In this document: positions 21,640 to 32,519 of the stretch, piece by piece
Layout of the letters: each line of letters starts with the position of its first letter
Numbering within the stretch: position 1 is the first letter of the stretch
Assembly (NCBI GenBank): GCA_963971405.1
Contig: OZ020484.1
Location: forward strand, 31,208,770-31,272,769
Reading direction: 5' to 3'
DNA from: Psococerastis gibbosa
Lineage: Eukaryota; Arthropoda; Insecta; Psocodea; Psocidae
Length of the DNA: 64,000 nucleotides
Made by a program: the position numbers and the translations under genes
Notes under the pieces: model-generated
What the model saw: the letters and a program-made list of their open reading frames with translations, nothing else
Databases searched by the model: none
Told to the model about the DNA's origin: nothing

Positions 21640-21852
21640 ACTTTTTGTTGTTCTATTACTAAGCCAACCTAGCCAACCCAACCGGCTATAAAGCCCTCTC
21701 TTACACTCAACTAGGATGACCCGGGACCACCTGCTTTACATGCCCTCCGAAGCATGGCCAGAAAATGTAGCTAGTTTGGGACTCGAACCAACAACCTTTC
21801 AGGTGGAAGTCGGAATCTGTACCACTACTCTACAGGTCCTGACAGGATGGGT
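21640..21852 (-). mobile_element. tRNA-derived SINE family H, copy 1
   Basis: Minus-strand reading begins with a tRNA-like head (GTAGAGTAGTGGTACAGATT, then box B GGTTCGAGTCCC) and continues to a tail containing AGAGAGGGCTTTATAG and TTAGTAATAGAACAACAAAA. The copy at 63660-63868 matches in the same orientation over its whole length. Confidence 0.72.
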
Positions 21853-21984
21853 CTATGGATTAGTTACAACGTGACTTGCCTAAATCAACATTCCCAATCT
21901 GACTATGAAAAAAAATGGGTGCTGTGAATATGACGGTATTACGTACTTTATAGCAGGTACCAGAGGTGCCTGCAGCAGCCATAT

Positions 21985-22130
21985 AGAAATATAGACACAA
22001 ATATAGGTTGTCCAATAGGTAGAGAACTAGACTACCAAGCAAAAGATTGAGGTTCGAGACACGACAAAAGGAATTTTTTTTCTTCCCTACACGAATGGGC
22101 ATGGAAAGACGAGGCTCCCAGTAATGTTGC
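21985..22130 (+). mobile_element. tRNA-like SINE family D, copy 2
   Basis: Clear promoter boxes on the plus strand: AATAGGTAGAGAACTAGAC (box A) and GATTGAGGTTCGAGACACGA (box B GGTTCGAGAC), followed by CTTCCCTACACGAATGGGCA. In the opposite orientation to the copy at 61952. Confidence 0.62.
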
Positions 22131-22162
22131 TTACCCCAAGATCCCAAATTGTACAGCAGTTA

Positions 22163-22542
22163 GGTGCCCATTCCATTGACCGGCTAGGGCTATTTCCAAA
22201 AACGGTGACGTGGTAGCAGGCATTCAAGACTTAGGTGGCGTTTCCACCGATCTCGCATTGCAGAATTGACGGAAATGTTTATTTACCTCTATGCCATAGT
22301 TAAAATTGATCAATGATCATACAGTAAAATCACAAACAAACTAAAATTAAAAAATGGCGTCATGGGATATGTTAAGTACAAACATTTTAATAGATTTCTA
22401 TAAAAAGAAAAATTCTAATTTCCGTCAATGTCATTTGCATTCTGCAATGCGAGGTCGGTGGAAACACCACCTAAGTCTTGAATGTCTGCTACCACGTCAC
22501 CGTTTTTGTAAATAGCCCTAGCCGGTCGATGGAATGGGCGCC
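22163..22542. mobile_element. PIF/Harbinger-like MITE family B, copy 3
   Basis: A 380-bp copy with ends GGTGCCCATTCCATTGACCG and ..CGATGGAATGGGCGCC. Flanked by exact TTA duplications (22160-22162 and 22543-22545). Central orientation as in the copy at 15020, and it shares the same loss in the left inner arm, so these two are a subfamily. Confidence 0.88.
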
Positions 22543-22689
22543 TTAAGGGAGGAGATCCTGTACAATTCCTCAGGCCTAGACCATCATTGGGATGTGTTGC
22601 CACGACGAATTTTTAACACCCAGTATAAGATCTGATAATTTTCAATTGGCCTAAGTTTCATTAATTTTAGATTGAATTTTTTTATTTAT

Positions 22690-22955
22690 ATTAAAAAAAT
22701 AGTTAGCCGATAAGGTAAGTCCCGAGACATGATTTTTGTGAAGTTGAATGCCTAATTTCACCATAATCCATCGCATAGTTCGCCCACAAATCTGCTGACA
22801 CACAGACAGGCATTTCGTAAAAAAAAAAAAACACTTTTTTGTGTTCAGGGAGCTCAAAACGTGTAGGCCTATATATTGAATTCTCGGAATAAAAAATGTC
22901 GACCATCACAAAGCTTCCTTAATACTTGCACTAACTAACGTATAAATATAGGAAA
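22690..22955 (-). mobile_element. Short fragment of the (CTGT)n-bearing element
   Basis: Contains CCCGAGACATGATTTTTGTG, CAGACAGGCATTTCGTAAAA, AAAACGTGTAGGCC, ACCATCACAAAGCTTCCTTA and ends ATAGGAAAGCAAA. Only the CTGT-side third of the element remains. Confidence 0.65.
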
Positions 22956-23863
22956 GCAAAATGGAAAATGTAGTCACAACCATTTGCGTGAAATGCAGAA
23001 GGTTTTACTTCCTTTTATGACATGCTTCCACTGATGGGTGGGTGATACCTGTAGCTAGAGCCCTTACGCCGTTAAGCTGTATTTGTTTAGTCAGTGGACT
23101 ACCTAAATGATGTATATTCAAACATAATAGACATCTTTTATGTAGGAATTTATAGAGAAATGACGTTAAAACCCAATGTATTGATTGGTTCTGTCCAGGT
23201 TTTTAATTATCTAATTGGTGGGGCGTAAGCATTTCCCAAGACGAAAGATATATACAGTATTTCCTAAAAGTTCTGAAACTATATCTAGTGAGAGAAATAA
23301 AAAAGCCTCGTCGATCTGCGAAAGGTCAGTTAAAAAAAAAAAGGTGTAACATAGAAACTTGTTGCATGCTTTTTCCATTTACAGCCTTAACCCCGTTACC
23401 CCGTTTGCGGGACCTTTTCGATAGCAGGAGGACGTACTTTGGAAAATTCCCCGAACGCCCAGCAGCAGCTGATGCTGATGTAAATGACAAGTTGCGGTAA
23501 AATTTATGACGAAACGTCAATTTCACGTCAATTATACGTTACGTTACGGCGTTACTAAATCAATTCCAAATGTCACCTACTGACTTGTGTAATTTATTTT
23601 TCCGGTGATGGACTATGGCAACTGATTTGTCTGTCACACTAAATGCTTTCCTGCACTGCATTGAAATATTAGGGGTACTCGATTAACCCTGGTAAAGTGG
23701 AAAATGTCAAGGAAAATTAAAATATAAAAAATTAAATATTGAACGTAAAATCCAAAGGACATTTTATTGGTTTTTATTTTTTAGGTTTATTTTCTTTCCC
23801 CCAATTTATCATATGTGTGTGATAATCTCTATGGTGTGCGTGTGCAAGTGCTCACAACAGTAA

Positions 23864-24179
23864 GACGGGGTTTCCACCGACCTCTCGTTACAGAATGCAA
23901 AGACATTGACGTGGTAGCAGACATTCAAGACTTAAGCCTCCGACCTCTCATTGCAGAATGCTAATGACATTGACGGAAATTTGAATTTTTTTTTTAATAG
24001 AAATCTATTAAAATGTTTGTACTTAACATATCCCATGACGCCATTTTTTAATTTTAGTTTGTTTGTTTGTGATTTTACTCTATGATCATTAATCGATTTT
24101 AACTATGACATAGAGTAAAACAAAAATTTCCGTCAATTTCATTTGCATTCTGCAATGAGAGGTCGGTGGAATCCCCGCC
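23864..24179. mobile_element. Harbinger-like MITE related to the core of family B
   Basis: Ends GACGGGGTTTCCACCGACCT and ..AGGTCGGTGGAATCCCCGCC. The interior matches the inner arms of family B (TTGACGGAAATTTGAATTTT, TATCCCATGACGCCATTTTT). Near 23907-23955 an extra partial arm (GACGTGGTAGCAGACATTC, then CCTCCGACCTCTC) repeats, showing rearrangement. Flanks TAA left and TTA right. Confidence 0.75.
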
Positions 24180-24753
24180 TTAGAAATGAAAACATACCTA
24201 CATACCTGGGCCATAAAATGATGGGGAACGAAAAATTACGCCTTCTTAATTGTAATAATTAGGGAAGATATAGTAGAAGGTCTGTGCAGGGTGTGTCAGT
24301 GTCTGGGCATTTTTATCTATAATTTTATATTATATATTATAATTAATATTAATATAATAATATTAATAATAATAAAGGGCAGAGTGCTGCCGGCAATGAA
24401 GAACATCTTTGTTATAAAACCTGAGGCAGTGGTTTGGCATGAGCACGACGTCCCTGCACAGGTCAGCAGTCCCAAGGTACCAATTCCCATGATGATTCGA
24501 CAGAAGTGGAATTTAAAGAAGAAGAAAAGTGTATATAGGCTACGAATATACGATGAAAAATATACATGTACCTATATTTTACAACCCCGTTGGAGGAGAT
24601 GGTAGACTTTTCCGAAGTTCTTTACGAAATTACGTTCATCCCCTTAAGTACTAAAAATCTCGATATCAGCAGGGATTTGTTCCCCATGTGTCTACAGGCA
24701 GGGAGTCTATCCATTTAAAGGGAGAATAGTTTTTAATATCAGAAGTGTGGACG

Positions 24754-25023
24754 CAGGCGCGGTTCTAGAATGAGGCCAAGGAGGGTATGATTAAATTTCG
24801 AAGTTTTTTTTGAAAAATCGGGCTGAATTATTGGGGTTTTACGCATTTTCAGAGCAATAAGGGTTCTATATTATAGGTAATTCATACAATCGAGCACAAG
24901 GGGGACCGGGGGTCTCCCCCGGGAGAAAAATAGGATTGAAATAGTGGGAGCTTACGCATTTTCAGGACCCTAATCGGGGGGCTATAGCCCCCATAGCCCC
25001 CGCCCCCCGTAGATCCGCGCCTG
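24754..25023. mobile_element. hAT-like non-autonomous element
   Basis: Ends CAGGCGCGGTTCTAG and ..CTACGGGG-type GTAGATCCGCGCCTG; flanks TGTGGACG (24746-24753) and TGTGGGCG (25024-25031) form an 8-bp target duplication with one mismatch, as expected for hAT. The interior carries GGTCTCCCCCGGGAGAAAAA and the tract CCCCCATAGCCCCCGCCCCC. 270 bp, no transposase. Confidence 0.75.
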
Positions 25024-25095
25024 TGTGGGCGTTGGTAGAGACGAAGACTATTATACGGGCGATTGGAGTTCGAGGCTCAACATAATAGAAAATAA
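25024..25095 (+). mobile_element. tRNA-like SINE head
   Basis: GGCGTTGGTAGAGACGAAGA resembles box A and GATTGGAGTTCGAGGCTCAA resembles box B, at tRNA spacing. The hAT element at 24754-25023 abuts it on the left and may have inserted into it. Confidence 0.4.
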
Positions 25096-25997
25096 ATAGG
25101 AAAGCAAAAATTCCGCCACAGCTCTATTTCTAATGGTGAATGGAAAACCCAGCTGTTGGGCATGTTGCTGACCGAAACATCTCAAATAGCGTAGCAGTCA
25201 AGGGAGAGGATCCTCTACCAGTCCCTAGACATAAGCGTAATGTGATGGAGACTTGTCGGGAACATTTTAACCCCATAATTCTCAAAGTATTATTAATAGC
25301 TGAGCGGGCTTTCACTGCTAGGCGAGTCACATTTCAATTAAGGCTCGTCTGGACGAAAGAAAACGTTTCTCTCTAACCGTAGTAAATGGGTTTCGTTCAT
25401 ATAATAGGCTCTAGGCAAAACTATAACTTACCCTAACTCTTTTATCGTGTCAGCAGTATAAATCGGCAATAAGCAGAAATCCTATTTTATTTTTACGGTC
25501 GCTTTTATATCAACTAACTTTTGGATTATTAAAGGAGAGAGGGAGGTTTGGTGTGTGGCCACCATAGCCGCCGTTTTTTAAATACATTTTGTATTTATTT
25601 ATTTATATGAGAAATGTTTCATTAGAGCAGAGCAAATGGGAAATGGTGCAAACCCTGTCAAAATCCCATTCTACTGCAGCAGATACTATATGTCGTTGAC
25701 TTGTATAAAAATTCATTTTTCTCTAGCTAAACATGACAGTCGGATTGTCTGCTACTGCGACCTACTGCGTATCAATCATGTATTTAGTAATTTGAAACAG
25801 GGAAACTTGAGACAAAGTTAACCCTTGGACAATTATTTACCTAGAAACTATTACACTACCTTATTAATAAATATAAATACATTTACGGGTTCACCCGCAC
25901 CGGTTCTGTTAATTTTAATTTGCTGACCATTGATTATATAGCCTATCTCTGATATGTTGGTTCAGCGTCACATAAACATTGGTTGGTGCAGTAAGAG

Positions 25998-26172
25998 CAG
26001 TAGCCTGATCGAGGCGATTATAATACCGGGGTTAAATAAATACCCTAGGATTATAACTGTAAACAAACAAATTTTGAATAGCACTTTGCATTACAAAATT
26101 ATCTTGTTTACATTTTTATTACCAGGGGATTAAATAAATACCGGTATTATAATCGCCTCGATCACACTGCAG
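25998..26172. mobile_element. AT-rich palindromic MITE, copy 5 (complete)
   Basis: Ends CAGTAGCCTGATCGAGGCGA and ..TCGCCTCGATCACACTG. Interior AATACCCTAGGATTATAACT and AACAAACAAATTTTGAATAG on the left, TTACCAGGGGATTAAATAAA on the right. Same orientation as the copy at 94. Confidence 0.8.
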
Positions 26173-26179
26173 GAAAAGG

Positions 26180-28135
26180 TGCACCAGTCATATTGCGGTG
26201 GAATGGTATATTATTGTATAATCCAAGGACCAACTTTGTGAAAAGGATTAGCTATTGTCGCTGTGACTTCTCAGTCACAGTTACAGGGAGAATCTACTCC
26301 ACACAAAGGCTTGCCGCTGGTGCATGGTTCTCCCACGTTTAGCCTTGGCCCCACCAGTTCAATTACAGCGAACCTTTTTTTGTTTCAGTTTCCTTCCAAT
26401 AGTTTTTATTTGGTTTCGAAAAAAATAATTATATAGCCTAAATATTTCCCCAACATTTTTTGTTTCTGGAGGGAAAACAGTAATACTATTTAAAAGGCGA
26501 TGGAGCTGGCATTAAAAAATAAGACGCTAGTGTGAGGTCGGCGATTTCCCAGCGTTGGTCGCCCTAGAATCGACTGTGAATAGCCAGCGACCGAATCGTC
26601 CATGTAGATACCGTATGATAATTTTCTGCCGTTTCCATGCCACATGTCGATTATTATTCTACACTGCGGAATTTACCACGTTGAAATGCCGAATACTGAA
26701 TTGCTTAAATTAATAAAGAGCATGCAACGCTCTTCCGAAAAAGCCTCCATTAGTATTCATAGGTAATGGTGGCTTGTTTTTCCAGAATGGTGTATGGGCG
26801 AGTCTACTGTACATACTGCTTTTGACATGCAGTGTGAATAATATGATGTAGAAGTACTGCTAGTTATTGTACCCTGTACATATTTTGTAGATAGAGAATG
26901 GATGGATAATAAAAGACATTAGGTTAGAGACAGTGATTTGAACCAATTGTTCGGTTGAATCGGTTCAAGGAGATATAAAAAATCATTATTTTCTTATACA
27001 GTATCATATCAGATTTTATCCAAAAGGCTACATTAGATAAGAAGCATGACGCTTGTTGGATAAACACTGAACGTGCCTCAGGCTGCGGGTTATACACTAG
27101 CCTTAATATTCTACCCTTCTAATGAAAGTCAACACGTCAGGCTCTAGTTAGCTGGAGAAATCTGATGAAAAGTTAACAACGTCTCGACAACAGCAAGTGT
27201 TAAAGTCTCAGGCATCTCATTGCTACAAAATAAACAAGCCTCTTAGAAAACCCTGGGGCTAGACTTAAACTTTAACATTTCGGAAAATAAAGAGAACAGA
27301 GCGCCTTCTACAGGAACCTTCTACAGCGCCCATGCTTACACATTTTCCCGCTAGGCGGCTTCCATGTTCCATTTTCCGGGGTTTTCATGGGTAGGTATCA
27401 TATATTTGATTAAAAGTAGAAATTAATTGTAGGGGTAGTTACTCGATTCCTATGTATTAATGTATTGCAGTTTCAGCACTTTTCTTAAATATAATGGGCA
27501 GTTATTCCTTTTTTCATATTAACACTACACATGAAGAATGATGAATGTCCAAAAAAGTCACTTTTGCCAACTTAACCATTTTTTAGCGTAGTTATTCCTG
27601 AGGAAATCGATGGTGCATTTAGAATTGACAAAAACAGTGAAACTACAATGATACAGCGGTTTGAAGAAACCGTGGTCTGGGAAAAAAACGATGAGTGTGA
27701 AATCTTAAAATCCATTTTTCTCGAAACTTGCTTTTTTTGATAAAAAAAAAATACTATACATGATTGTCTTCCAATACCATTTTCAACAGACTCTTTAAGA
27801 GGCATTATTCAAATCCTCTCTAAAGGTACGTCTGATAAGCGTTTCAAAAATAACTGTAAGATACGGAATCGTCTACTGCACTGATTGAGAACTTGGAACT
27901 TGCCAGGTGTAATTTGACTATATTTTCTCCTATATTGGGATTCTTACGTATGTGCTTAATACATGTGACCTATTGTGCATTATACTGCTTATTACTATAC
28001 CACGTGTAGATAAAGACTCTTTTCCTTAATGAACGGTGGGAATTCGAACATTTTCAGGTTACACATTTCTTGGCTTAGGTAGCTAAACCAAGCCCTATAT
28101 TGTTTCGCTATGGACCGTAACATGAACCTACGACA
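26180..28135. other. Gene-free stretch
   Basis: No supported exon. The block near 26220-26340 (CTTCTCAGTCACAGTTACAG, CTTGCCGCTGGTGCATGG) may be an old repeat. The frame at 27572-27805 has no domain. No cyclase-domain exon found here. Confidence 0.45.
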
Positions 28136-28141
28136 GTAGAC

Positions 28142-28405
28142 GAAATCAAGACGGCCCGCATCAGGTGGCTAGGGCACGTAGAACGAATTACAGACAATAG
28201 GGCTACAAGAGCAGCCTTACACAAGGTACCCCAAGGGAGACGACGAGTGGGACGACCATGGATGCGATGGCTGGACGACGTTGAGGTGGATCTGGCGACC
28301 TTTCGCGTCGATGACTGACGAAGGAGAGCGCAGAACCGCGCAGGCTGGCGCGATGTGGCAGAGCAGGCCAGGGCCCTTCACGGGCCGTAGCGCCAAGGAG
28401 TAGTA
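28142..28405 (+). mobile_element. LINE 3' end with endonuclease/RT C-terminal motif and (TAG)n tail
   Basis: A frame of 83 codons (28142-28390) reads EIKTARIRWLGHVERITDNR, then GRRRVGRPWMRWLDDVEVDL, and ends ..QARALHGP stop. The RWLGHV..R and GRP..RWLDDV..DL motifs mark the C-terminus common to many animal LINEs. An in-frame TGA at codon 59 (probably from TGG) shows it is dead. The 3' tail is TAGTAGTAG near 28398. It lies in the cyclase intron about 100 bp from exon 28510-28665, on the opposite strand. Confidence 0.78.
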
Positions 28406-28509
28406 GTAATATTACTTCAGTGAAGCCGCTGAACAACTGTCCTACACTAACGCCCACTCCCAACAGATCTGATTGGACCATTAATATTAGACTTAATTAG
28501 AAAACTTAC

Positions 28510-28665
28510 TTCTTGGATTCATGGATATTTCATCCATGTAGTACGGCCCTTGTCGCGTCATCATCTCGTGGACAATTATCCCGAAGGCGTAGACGTCGCC
28601 TTTCTGCGTTCCATCCGGAGGAATCGTGTCCATTCTTAGGAGCTCTGGTGCAGTCCAAAGTAGCC
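28510..28665 (-). CDS. Receptor guanylate cyclase exon: KHD C-lobe ([11 protein letters not shown])
   Basis: Tenth exon seen, 156 nt, acceptor ..CTTTACAG at 28666 and donor GTAAGT at 28509. The first two bases (GG) complete an Arg codon with the final A of the previous exon. It encodes [16 protein letters not shown]..., with the APE motif and the F-helix motif [14 protein letters not shown] typical of natriuretic-receptor KHDs. It ends in the middle of a codon after ISMNPR. The following exon, which should continue to the dimerisation helix and the cyclase domain, is not found in the 28.5 kb below it. Confidence 0.95.
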
Positions 28666-31600
28666 CTGTAAAGTTTAGAAATAATTAATGTATTTGTAAT
28701 GACTTTCACAGCCGGAGTTAAATGATGAAGCAGTAGATAACAAACAGGTCGAGGTCGATCCGCAGTTGCTGCAGAGCTTACGAGATAAGCCTACAATATT
28801 TTCATATATATTTAATTCAATTTTAATTTATCTTTTAGTTTTATTGCTTGCAAGTAGGAAAATTATGTCACTGTGCCAATTTATTTGTGTAGTTATAGGA
28901 TAAACTCGGAGCTCTATAGCGAAAGCTACTGCTGATGTTGCGTTCTTAATAATATAGAATTAGAAGTCTACGCAATGCCACTGAAGATGTCAACCGCAGA
29001 TGTTGATGAAATCAGCCAGGATTCTACTGCTACATCGTCAACTAATGCATTACTGAATTAATTATAATAATACCAACGGCACTATATCTCGGATGGGAGA
29101 GTACTCTTCTTCATTGAATTGTACAAGAGAGAATCGGAGGAAGAAATGTCGGACAGATGCAAAAAATCATTTATCTCATGAAATATCGACTGTAGAGCTG
29201 CCAAAAATATCTCATCCGCTAGGGTCCAGTCATGGGCGGATACAGGGGGGGGGGGGTAGCTGTGCCCTGGGTCCAGTACACACGAGCGTTTCGACACGCG
29301 CGAGTTGCCTACGTGTTTTTATATTGTAGCAAAAAGGCTTGGTAAATGGTGGGTGCAAAACCACAGAGTCTACAACTGAAGATTTCAATAAGCTGGCGTG
29401 TCGAGGGGAGAACCGTGCATTTTCATGCAGTCGGCTACCCTTCGGCTTCACTCCAGTCTCTGGAATTTTCCAGTTACCCATTACATGGAAGAAAACGTCC
29501 GTAACTCGCACGTGTCGAATCGTTCGTGTGGTCGGGCCACAGATATTTTAATTATTGCTTCCCAATTTATATGTAGTATAAGGAAAGCTTTGTGATGGTC
29601 CAAATTTTCGATTCCGAGATTTCAACGGATTTACACGTTTTGAGGTCCCAGGAACCAAAAAAAGTGGTTTTTACGAAATGTCTGTCTGTCGCTCTGTCTG
29701 TATGTCTGTCTGTATGTCTGTCTGTCTGTTCATCGATTTCCGGTCAAACTACTCGGTCGATTTTGATGAAATTTTGCATATATCATATCTCGAGACCATT
29801 TCTTTTATTTTGGGCTAAATCAATTTGTGGGGGTTTTATTTTCAAAAAACTCCAAAAAAACGTGTAAAAAAATTATTTCTCAAAAACGGGTCCAACGATT
29901 TCTTTTAAATTCACATATATTATAGTCTATATTAATGTTAACAAAATGTGTGGGGTCGCTTGCCGCTTGATAGTTTTCTTCTGGGGGTAAAAAAATAAAA
30001 ATAACTCAATTTTCATGAAAAATGACTAAAAAATATATTTTCTGTGGAACCTTTCTATCGATGATTTCTACCTTCAGGTATGTTTTTGGTGTTCAATAGG
30101 GTAACAAAAACGGACAGGTTGCATTCCCAAAAAAGTATTTGCTTCTGTGCAAAAAATTATTTTTTGAGAAATTGCGGAAAATTCCCTCTCCAATTCATTA
30201 CGTGCCATGTGTCATTGTTACTACTGTTACAATGTATTGGTCTATTCGTTCCAGAATATGCAATTGAGTTTTAAGGGGTTTTTAATAAATATTGAGATGG
30301 ACCCCCCCCCCCTCGAGGGGTCTGAAATTTAACCATAGGGAAATTATTTCCTATGAAATTACACATGTCTATATCTACTAATTTATAAATTGGAAAGCAT
30401 GTTCGTGTAAACTCGGACTTGATTTGTAAAAAAGGAAAAACAACTAGGGATAGTGAAGACGTCCTGAGGAAGGAATTTAAAAAATACTATGGCTAATCAG
30501 TGTTAGTGACGACCCAATATCACATATCAAAATCATAAGACCTATTGGTTGAAAGGGATGCAACTATTTTTACAGCTCTACAATTCTTATAAATTTTTAT
30601 TTTATTTAAAAAATTGATTTTGGGGGTGCCCGTTTTCGCTCTTAAATGTTTCTCATGCCCGTAAACAAGCCTCAGCTTTTCCATATTAGCCAGTGAAAGT
30701 TGACACCGATAAGCTATGTGCGAGTTAGGAAACAGCCAAAATTTATGTGAAAACAATCCGAGGAAGAAGCAGGCAAGGTTCAAAGTAATAATATTCATCA
30801 ACAATTTGCTGCAGAATGTAGCCTAGGTTATATTTTTTTTCCATATTCACGATTAGGGCAAATAATGTTTCATGTAAACATGGTTCGGCTTTCATTTTGT
30901 TTTGTTATTTACTATTACTCTTGAATTAAATACGGTAGGCTACTATTAATTATACTGAATATCTGCAGTATATTTACCACTATAAAATAATTACTAACCA
31001 GCTTAAAATAGATACTTCAAAATATACATTTACAATTTAAAAATTAAAAATGTATATATATGATTTATTCATTAGTATTTTATTATACACATAATATGTA
31101 TTTATTTATTGTCTTACTTTGCCAATAAGCGTGATCGTTAGTATCCAATTGTCTTCCTTGATCTCGTAGTGAATGAAGTCCAAAGTCTGAGATTTTCAAT
31201 ACGAATCTCGCATCCACCAAGCAATTAGACGACTTTAGATTCCCGTGAGATTTTACATCAGAATTATGGATGTAGATCATTCCCTGAAAGAAACAAATTA
31301 TAGACTAGTAACTTATATATATAAATATTGATTGATTAAAGGTCAGATTAGAAATGAAGTTTATTTGTAACTCAGCCTATATGTTAATTTAAAATTATTA
31401 TACTGTGTGGGAAAAATTTTTAATTTTCATGTGTCAACAAATTAACCACCCCTCCCCCTAAATGCTCTTTAGTTTTGTGATTAAATGTCCAAAATACGGT
31501 TTACTAACTTAATACCATATCTACTGGGAGTTTATTTTGAGTGCCGAACAGGTGGGAAGACCTACCTATAATTTGGTGAGTTTAAAAAACGGCACTTGAC

Positions 31601-32476
31601 AAAAAACAATATGCTCGCCTGCATGCTTTTAGAGGGGACTGAAGAGGTCAATCGGATGCATTCATTAAATGGTTTGTAAGCGACTACCCTTTTTTGTTAA
31701 GAAAAAAAATGGTGTCAGCAGTTTTTCTGGGCCGAATTACATTGCATTGAAAATGTTTTTGTTAGGCTAAATAATGGTGTGCTCCAATCTTGTATGTTGT
31801 ATGTTGTATGGCTTGCTTATGGGCTAATTTAGTTTCCAATAAGCTGAGCACACTCTTAACCCAAAATTAAGCTGACACTTATTGTATGCAATTGAAGTAT
31901 CTCTTCAATTTCACATAAACAAGTGTCGGAATAACCAACATAATCATTTACCATGGATTGCCAATGCTATGGGATAGAGTAAAACGTAGCAGTGTCGGAC
32001 TTGAACCGACTACCTATCGGGTGAAAGTCAGAGTCCTTTCCAATACTCTACATGTCCCCTTAATCTTTCCTGAGGGTAACTTTTGCGTTATTATCATTTA
32101 CGGCAAAGGATATGGGACACAGCAGTAGAATGCGAAACACATGGAAATAGCTCTGCATTCCAATTCAGATTGGACAATGATTCAAAGCAGATGGGAAATG
32201 GCAAGTTCATGTGTCAAAAGGCTGCGATGGACTCATCTGCTCTGCGGCTGTCCAATCGCAAATTGTATGACAATTGATATATGAGTTCTCATCAAAAAAT
32301 GCCGGAACATGTATTGTAACCAAAATATTTTTAATCTCCTGTTAATATATATTTATCGTCACCCTAAAGTCAGAAAGGCGTACCATAAAAAACAACATTT
32401 GAAGGTAATTGCGGTTCTGGGGCTGTATAGTTTCCTACAAACATTCAAATGCACCATCCTTTTAATTTTCGGTGTA

Positions 32477-32519
<43 letters not shown>

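Noticed and set aside
25130..25376. Overlapping 66- and 78-codon frames on opposite strands.
   Set aside because: Both lie in a SINE-like repeat related to 46745 and share no conserved motif.
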